39,618 bases of DNA, from contig JBBHKE010002419.1 in the NCBI GenBank assembly GCA_037447655.1, positions 130,880 to 170,497 on the forward strand, read 5' to 3'. The stretch is from Zygnema cylindricum (taxonomy: Eukaryota > Streptophyta > Zygnematophyceae > Zygnematales > Zygnemataceae). A program made the translations under genes and the position numbers. Each line of letters opens with the position of its first letter. Position 1 is the stretch's first letter. Below the pieces are notes generated by a model that made no database searches, was not told the DNA's origin, and saw only the letters and a program-made list of their open reading frames with translations. Of this stretch, positions 34,095-39,618 are shown in pieces.

Positions 34095-34790
34095 AAGTAT
34101 GGAGAATACATTTTTTTAACGGTTTTCTTATGCGTTTTAAAAGTTTTCTTGGATCAGCTACCAAATTTAGATGACTCATTTATTTTTGTGACGTTGAAAA
34201 ATTGTCTCAATTTCGATCTAAATGCCGAGTACCTCAATCGACTTTTGCCCTTGTATAAAATAGCGTTACTTTTACCTCACATCACTATGCTTAGTGCTTT
34301 GCGTGCTTGTACAGCAATTACGAGGAACTACGGTACAGTGTAACTCGCTATTGTTATCGATTCACAGAGTACGCAATGTGCTATGTGTCGTACAATAACG
34401 ATAGTGTCGCACAATAGGGATGTGCGATGTACAATGAATTGCGGTGTACTTTAATGTGCTAAGTGCAGTTGAAACTCTGGCGTAATTCATTTCAATCTTC
34501 ACACACATTTCTTAATTCCATACGTGGAAGTTTAGTCGTTCTTTCTTTCTCGTATCCCTCTCTCTTTCAGTCATGTATTTCATATTTGTTCGTTTTTTCC
34601 CTCAATATTCACTTTCTTTTTTTGCCTTTATTAATTCGTGTTTCTTTCTCCCTACTCTGCATCCATTCTTTTCCTTCTTCGACTTTCTCTTTGAATCTTT
34701 TGCCTCATGGATCCCTTTGAAAGTATCGCCCCATCCGTTCTTACACATTTTTCTTCTCACCTAATCTTTTTTCTTGTAATATCCGTGGGC
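34095..34790 (+). repeat. Left arm of a ~0.7-kb inverted repeat
   Basis: Pairs with the reverse complement of 36225-36965. Matching words in order: GAGAATACATTTTTTTAACG, TTGGATCA.C.ACCAAATTT, GACTCATTTATTTTTG, CATCACTATGCTT, TTCCATACGTGG, TGTTTCTTTCT.CC, TTTCTCTTTGAATC, CCGTTCTTACACAT, TTTTTTCTTG. Homology is patchy with many substitutions, so the arms are old. No TIR or target duplication at the ends was recognised. Confidence 0.75.
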
Positions 34791-34799
34791 GTAGGTGGG

Positions 34800-35390
34800 G
34801 GACTAAAAAAATATCTTTAAATATGAGTCTTTTGCGGGGACAAAAGACCAACTTTCTCCCTTTTTAGATGAAGTACTTCATAAGGTTTTCATGATTTGCA
34901 TTGTTCGGACTACGTAATAAAAGAAATTTTGGATGCCTATTTGTTTAATTCGAAAAAAATGGAGGTTGTAACGGAACTGCATTTATAGTTTATTTCTTAA
35001 AGTTCCTCCATCGCCAAATTGCTTTGGATGAGAGAGTTGAAATTGGTAAATGGCGCATATAAATTCCCATGCAACACTTAGTGGATAAAGATTTTTAAGG
35101 GATGTGGCAAAAGACTCAAAAAAAATTGATTACATTGCCACTTCAATATCTTTCGAAATAATTTGGCGATGGTGGTTGTAAAAGAAGTGAACTACTGTTA
35201 CAACCTCCACTTCCTTTTGAATAAAACATAATAGTGAAATTTAATTCATTATTGACGCTCAAGCCTCACGTATTCCAAACAATCTAAATCATTGAAAACC
35301 TTTTGAAGTACTTCATCTAGAAAAACAGTAGGTTGGTTTTCTGTCTTTACAAGAGTTGCATATTCTAAAGATGATTTTTTTTAAATCGTG
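34800..35390. repeat. Separate ~0.59-kb foldback hairpin between the large arms
   Basis: The left half (34800-35045) pairs with the right half (35140-35390) about a centre near 35092. Words in the left half and in the reverse complement of the right half: ATGAAGTACTTCA.AAGGTTTT, GGAGGTTGTAAC.G, CC.CCATCGCCAAATT, GACCAACTTTCT / AACCAACCTACT. Its centre differs from that of the larger inverted repeat (about 35518), so the two arose separately. Confidence 0.75.
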
Positions 35391-35791
35391 TTACTGGTCA
35401 AAATGAAACTAAGTGAAGATGCACTTAGTTCAAATTGCTTCGAGACCTATTCCGTTTAGCAACAATTTTTTCAAGCTGGTGTTTTTCTAATTTCAAGAAT
35501 GATTGCCCTTTCTCTAGAAACTTCTAAAACTTTAAGACATGTGGCTTCCGAGAGAAAACGACTACTTATCCAAACATAAAAAAAAACAAATTGGGAGCCA
35601 ATACACTTAAAATTTTCTCACTACAACCCACTCCTCTTTTTAGCTTAGTTAGAGTTCGTAATTCTACAACAAAAAAACTAAACCATAGGTAGTGCGGATT
35701 TATTAACCTTTTAAAAAAGATAAAGTTTGAACATTGTAGTAGTCGTTTTTTTGTCGCACAAAAAAAACGCATGTGAGTGTTTTTAACCTTA

Positions 35792-36043
35792 CTAAAAGAG
35801 GTCACATATTTGTTGGTAAATCAACATTATCAGGTGTTTGAATAGATTTAGTTTCTCGAGATTTGTGAACAACGACATTTTTTGTAGATGAGTTGAATCC
35901 CATAAAACCTCATTAGCAAAGTTAAACAATAAGTTTTCCAAGCTGCGACACGTGTGCATCGCCAAAGATGCCTTAAAAATTGGCTCGTAAAAAAATTCTA
36001 GGGCAAAATTCAATGTTTCCAAAGAAGAAATTTGCAAGACCAA
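35792..36043 (-). pseudogene. Possible leucine-rich-repeat remnant
   Basis: The minus frame of 83 codons shows leucine spacing like LRR units: ISSLETLNFALEFF, CRSLENLLFNF, THLQKMSLFTNLEKLNLF. A related Leu-rich string (EVLQKVFNDLDCLEYVRLE) can be read on the minus strand at 35250-35320 within the hairpin. No start, signal peptide or other domain is attached. It could be debris of an LRR protein gene carried by the inverted repeats, or chance. Confidence 0.25.
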
Positions 36044-36224
36044 TTATATCACTGACGACCCTCTCTCTCCCTCTAATGACCCTCTCTCCCTCAAAAGATT
36101 CCCTACCCTCTCTCTCCCTTAGAAGATTCCCTCTCTCCCTCAAAAGATTCAAGTTTTAGGGAACTAAAGTCAAAATGCAGTTGGCGATTATATCGACAAA
36201 CTTTTTTATAATTGCGATTGACAA

Positions 36225-36965
36225 GAGAGCAAAGAAGGACATCGCAAGAAAAAAAAAATCGGTGAGAAAAGAAAAGATAAAATATGTGTAAGGACGGATT
36301 GAGGGAGACTTTTGAAGGAATCCACGATGGATTCAAAGAGAAAGTGAACGAAGAAGGAAAGAAGTGGATGTAGAGTGGGAAGAAAGAAACACGCTTTAAT
36401 CAAAGGAAAAAATGGAAGTGATGACTAAGGAAGAACCGAACGAGATATTGAATAACGAATAACCGAGAGGAGGAGAGATACGGAAGGAAAGAACGGTGGA
36501 GCGCTACGCATGGAATTTTGCGACCCCTGAGTGATGATTGTAAGGCGTTGTAAGGCGTTATAGTACAGGTCTGTATTCTACTAGCACAACACAACACATT
36601 ACATTACACATTACAGCACATTACATTGCACATTATATTACACATTATATTTCAGTACACCATGAATCGCTATTTTAATGTCCGGTATTGTATTGCATCA
36701 TACTACACCGTAGTAATTATAGGAGCATGCAAAACGCCAAGCATAGTGATGTGAAAGTAAAAGTGACGTTATGAGATACAGGGGCAAAAATCGGTTGTGG
36801 TACTCGTTACCATCGATAGAAATTGAAAAACCTTTTTCGACGTCGCAAAAATAAATGAGTCGTCCAAATTTGGTTGTTGATCCAAAAAACTTTTGGCACG
36901 CGTAAGAAAACCGTAAAAAAAATGTATTCTCAAATGTATTTGTACTTCCACTATTTGTCCTCCTT
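36225..36965 (-). repeat. Right arm of the ~0.7-kb inverted repeat
   Basis: Reverse-complement partner of 34095-34790, with the same order of matching words. An ACATT microsatellite at 36590-36655 interrupts the match in the middle. Confidence 0.75.
36590..36660 (+). repeat. (ACATT/ACATTAT)n microsatellite
   Basis: CACATTACATTACACATTAC-type repeats, about 70 bases, inside the right arm of the inverted repeat. Confidence 0.8.
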
Positions 36966-36969
36966 TTGT

Positions 36970-37430
36970 TTCTTTACACCAAGCGGAAATTTGCCAATGG
37001 TTTACATTTTGAACTGGGGCACCTTTCCGACCTGCCAAACGATCTCTCTGTCTTATCTCTCTGTCATCATTTCAGTTTTACAAAAGCTCCGCCCTGAGAC
37101 CTACTGGAATTAGCAAATTGTGCAATGAGCGTACTTTTCTTTGTACACTTGTTGTATTTTACTATTAATTGTAGAGTGAATTTCTTCTATATATGTGTAA
37201 TTTTGACCGTACATTCTTATAACGGGTTCAAAAAATGTTTGCCAGATGGAACCAAACCGAGTGGGTTTGGCTTTTTAGAATCGCTCAAACTGAACTAAAC
37301 CGTTTCAAATCGGATTCAAAAAAGACGAACCAAACCGCCAAAAAATCCGGTTTAGTTCCATTCTATTTGGTTTTGACCCGAACCGACTGAGTGCTAATCA
37401 AGATTTCCTGCAAAATGGAACTTTTTTTTC
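36970..37430. other. AT-rich DNA with no recognised gene
   Basis: Words such as AACCAAACCG and AACTAAACCGTTT recur at 37250-37390 (ACCRAACCGA-like, both strands), giving a weak local repeat without clear period. No coding signal. Confidence 0.35.
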
Positions 37431-37433
37431 CCT

Positions 37434-37710
37434 TAAAAATTTCTCTATCCACACTAATTTCTGTGATAACTACAACGACGATGATGTTTAACGTACTGAC
37501 AATTCGAATTTCTAATGGGGGGGTAACGGTTTCTTCCCCACCTTTCTTCCTCTCGAAAGTTTCTCTATCCACACTAATTTTGGTGACAATTACAACGAGG
37601 ATAGTGAACAGACATTTCGAATCCCTAAAGAGCCGGTAAAAGTCCCTTCCCCACTCTTTTTCTTAATTTTTTTCTCCCACGAAAAGTTCCTTTATCCACA
37701 TTAATTAGGG
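37434..37710 (+). repeat. Three further copies of the CACACTAATT repeat
   Basis: TTTCTCTATCCACACTAATT at about 37440 and 37560 and CCTTTATCCACATTAATTAG near 37688 match the cluster at 32300-33130. The accompanying phrase ACTGACAATTCGAATTTCTA at 37496 matches ACTGACAATTCAAATTCTTA near 33149 in the same orientation. The two clusters are therefore direct copies flanking the inverted-repeat region. Confidence 0.7.
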
Positions 37711-37796
37711 TGTGAGAGTCTCCCACAATCGTAATATACTGACTCCGATCCTGATGGGGCGGTACAGTTTTCGGCCGTGATTTCAGATACGTACTT

Positions 37797-37940
37797 GTGT
37801 ACTTTTCGTTTCTTTCTGTGCGGTACAAGTCGGGGATCGTGACGAGGGAGATGTTGGCGGTACCGAAAGGACGGTTTTTGGCGATGGGGGGTTTGGAGGC
37901 GATGGGATTAGCCTCGGGAATGGCAGCCGCAGGTCATTCT
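37797..37940 (+). CDS. Possible short coding start before a CT tract, unknown
   Basis: A plus frame opens at 37797 and has a second ATG at 37851 (MLAVPKGRFLAMGGLEAMG, then MAAAGHSS) before entering low-complexity Ser/Leu codons. GC content is well above the surroundings. The layout (Ala/Gly-rich start running into a CT tract) resembles 7843-8272. No family is recognised and no splice donor was fixed; it may be chance. Confidence 0.15.
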
Positions 37941-38340
37941 TCTCTCTCTCTCTCTCTCCGTCTCTCTCTCCCTCTCCCTTTCCCTCTCTCTCTCCCTCTC
38001 CCTTGCCCACTCCTATTCCCTCATCCTTTCCTTCTTCCTCTGTCTCCCTCTCCCTCTCCCTCTGCAACTCCCTTTCCCTCTCTTTCTCTTTCTCCCTCTC
38101 CCTCTCCCTCTCCCTTACTCTCTCCAACTCCCTCTACCACTCCTTTTCCTCATCCTTTCCCTCAACTTCTTCCTCTACGTCTCCCCTCCCTCTCCGTCTC
38201 CCACTCCCTCTCACTCTCCCTTTCCCTCCCCCTTCCCCCCATCCCTTTCTTTCTTTCTCTCCTCCTTTCCCTCCCCCCTCTTCTCCCTCTCCTTCTCCCT
38301 CTCCCTCTCCTTCTCCCTCTCTTTCCCCGTCTCGTCTTCT
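37938..38340 (+). repeat. CT-rich tract
   Basis: CTCTCC, CCCTCTCCCT and TTTCCCTC units over about 400 bases. It opens long spurious Ser/Pro/Leu frames on plus and Arg/Glu frames on minus. Confidence 0.92.
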
Positions 38341-38391
38341 CTATTAGATTAGAAGTCATGGCAGCAGAAATAGAGTGGAAATAGGACAGCC

Positions 38392-38754
38392 TGAAATATA
38401 AGTTTTTGAATTGATGATGTAGACAAAACATTACAGGCTTTAAATAGGAAAGAAAGAAAATATCCGAGAGTGACCTCTCGGGAACTTGAGTAACTTTCCT
38501 AACCCGAAGGGTAACTTGACCCTTCGCTCAAAAGGATCCGGTCAGGATTTATAAAAAGATCTTTGACCGGATTCAATTCTGATCGTACTTGAGGTACTCA
38601 GAAAACGACAGATCAGACAGGATAGGATAAACTAGTAGACTGAATATCGAAATCCTAGATTCTGAAACACTCTAGAATTCTAGTTTTCGATAATCTAAAC
38701 TAGCTCTAGTTCTACCAACATAGAATACTTCTATCAAAGCCTGATCTTCCAACA
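38392..38754 (-). repeat. 3' LTR of a second copia family
   Basis: On the minus strand it starts TGTTGGAAGATC right after the purine tract and is taken to end ...TATATTTCA at 38392, giving 363 bp with TG..CA ends. The far boundary is provisional, since the partner LTR is outside the window. It is unlike the ~1-kb LTRs elsewhere here. Confidence 0.65.
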
Positions 38755-38766
38755 CTCCCCCTCTTT
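38755..38766 (-). other. Polypurine tract of the second copia element
   Basis: The minus strand reads AAAGAGGGGGAG immediately before the LTR start TGTTGGAA and just after the pol stop codon (38768-38770). Confidence 0.8.
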
Positions 38767-38767
38767 G

Positions 38768-39618
38768 TTAGAAGTTAAGGCCGGCTGAAGTTCTGTGAAG
38801 TTCAAACTGAGGTCGATGGAGGCCCTTGGTAAGGAAATCTGCCAATTGGAGGGAAGTTTGACAGAATTGGAAGGTGAGTGTGCCGGCTGCAATGGCCTCT
38901 CGGGTAAAATGGTACTGGATGTCAATATGTTTGGTCCTTCGATGATGTTCCGGATTACTCATAAGAGCGAGGGCTCCCTGAGAGTCACAAAAGAGATTGT
39001 AGTTGGGGAAAATGGTGGAAACTGAAGACTTGCAAGAAGGGATCGAAGCCATATGGCTTCCTTGGCAGCGTGTGTCGCTGCCGTATATTCTGCCTCAGTG
39101 CAGGATAAAGCAACTGTCGGTTGTTTCTTGGATTCCCAAGAGATTAGAGTTCCTCCGAGAGCGAAGCAGACGCCAAAGGTGGAACGTCGGGTGTCCAGAT
39201 CTCCCCCCCAGTCCGCATCACAATGGCCAACAAGGGCGGGAGAGGAGCTGCCAAAGAAAGTGAGGCGAAGCGACTTTGTGCCCACACTTTGCAGCGAGGA
39301 GGTGCTCCGGAGAGGGGTTAGAGACAAACTGACTGAGTTGACCGACGGCAAATGCAATGTCCTACCATAGACCGATATAAATCATGGATCTCTCCGTGGA
39401 CAGGCCCACCGGAGTTGCTAACTAGCTTAGTGTTGGCATCTAAAAGGGTGGCAACAGAGGTGCAGCTAGTCATAGAAAATCTATCCAAAATCTCTGAGAT
39501 GTATTTCTCTTGGGACAAGAAGAGGGTTTTTGCTGGCCTATCACGGTTGTCAAGGATTCCAAGGCAATATTCCAATTCTCCTAAATTCGTCATTGAAAAG
39601 TGAGAATGGAGCATATGC
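38768..39618 (-). pseudogene. copia polyprotein 3' end (RT tail and RNase H), frameshifted, runs off the edge
   Basis: From the right edge on the minus strand: the RT tail with FSMTNLGELEYCLGI and LFLSQEKYISEILDRF (39614-39480), then RNase H with [17 protein letters not shown] (39230), [18 protein letters not shown] (39130), [31 protein letters not shown] and RTKHIDIQYHFTREAIAAGT, and LADFLTKGLHRPQF near the stop at 38768. At least two frameshifts (about 39340 and 39000) separate the pieces. It is a different copia lineage from the element at 19229 (shorter LTR, different tail). The 5' part lies outside the window. Confidence 0.88.

Overview
The window looks like nuclear DNA of a streptophyte green plant. 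The strongest evidence is an eight-exon cytosolic HSP70 gene at the left end that keeps the intron splitting the Asp codon after NTVF, which I recall as the usual position in land-plant cytosolic HSP70 genes, and that ends in EEVD. Plant-type TG...CA copia LTRs, CT-rich tracts and a plant-style promoter with G-boxes and telo-boxes agree. The many HSP70 introns and the transposon families suggest a charophyte alga or another non-seed plant rather than an angiosperm; the species is not established.

Layout. 1-1065: unrecognised DNA and the HSP70 promoter. 1066-4042: HSP70, followed by an AATAAA at 4373. 4.4-9.4 kb: AT-rich intergenic DNA with a G-run, a MITE (6527-6941) with 15-bp perfect terminal inverted repeats, a CT tract and CGACGAG hairpin repeats. 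9.4-27.4 kb: a nest of mobile elements. The oldest layer is a minus-strand DDE transposase gene of pogo/Tigger type. Its exons 2-4 lie at 9455-11259, and a matching exon 1 lies at 26887-27286. Between them are a broken acidic repeat-protein gene (24475-25970 and 11861-12258), a minus-strand LTR element (12259-19228) with a non-LTR reverse transcriptase inside it, and a plus-strand Ty1/copia element (19229-24474). A solo LTR (27417-28464) with a perfect 5-bp target duplication sits just upstream of exon 1.

28.5-31.1 kb: a promoter-like region with CACGTG boxes, TGACGTCA and CCCTAAA repeats, leading to a 113-codon first exon (30712-31050) that resembles a plastid transit peptide and ends at a GTAAGT donor. 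31-38.3 kb: low-complexity DNA, a dispersed repeat with core CACACTAATT..GGTGAC, two independent large inverted repeats, and an LRR-like remnant. 38.4-39.6 kb: the 3' end of a second copia family on the minus strand, running off the edge.

Only HSP70 looks intact. The transposon and retroelement reading frames all carry stops or frameshifts. The features most worth attention are the transposase gene apparently split over about 18 kb by nested retroelements, tRNA-like box A/box B modules conserved in antisense inside the LTRs, hairpin repeats accompanying the transposase, and the candidate plastid gene start.
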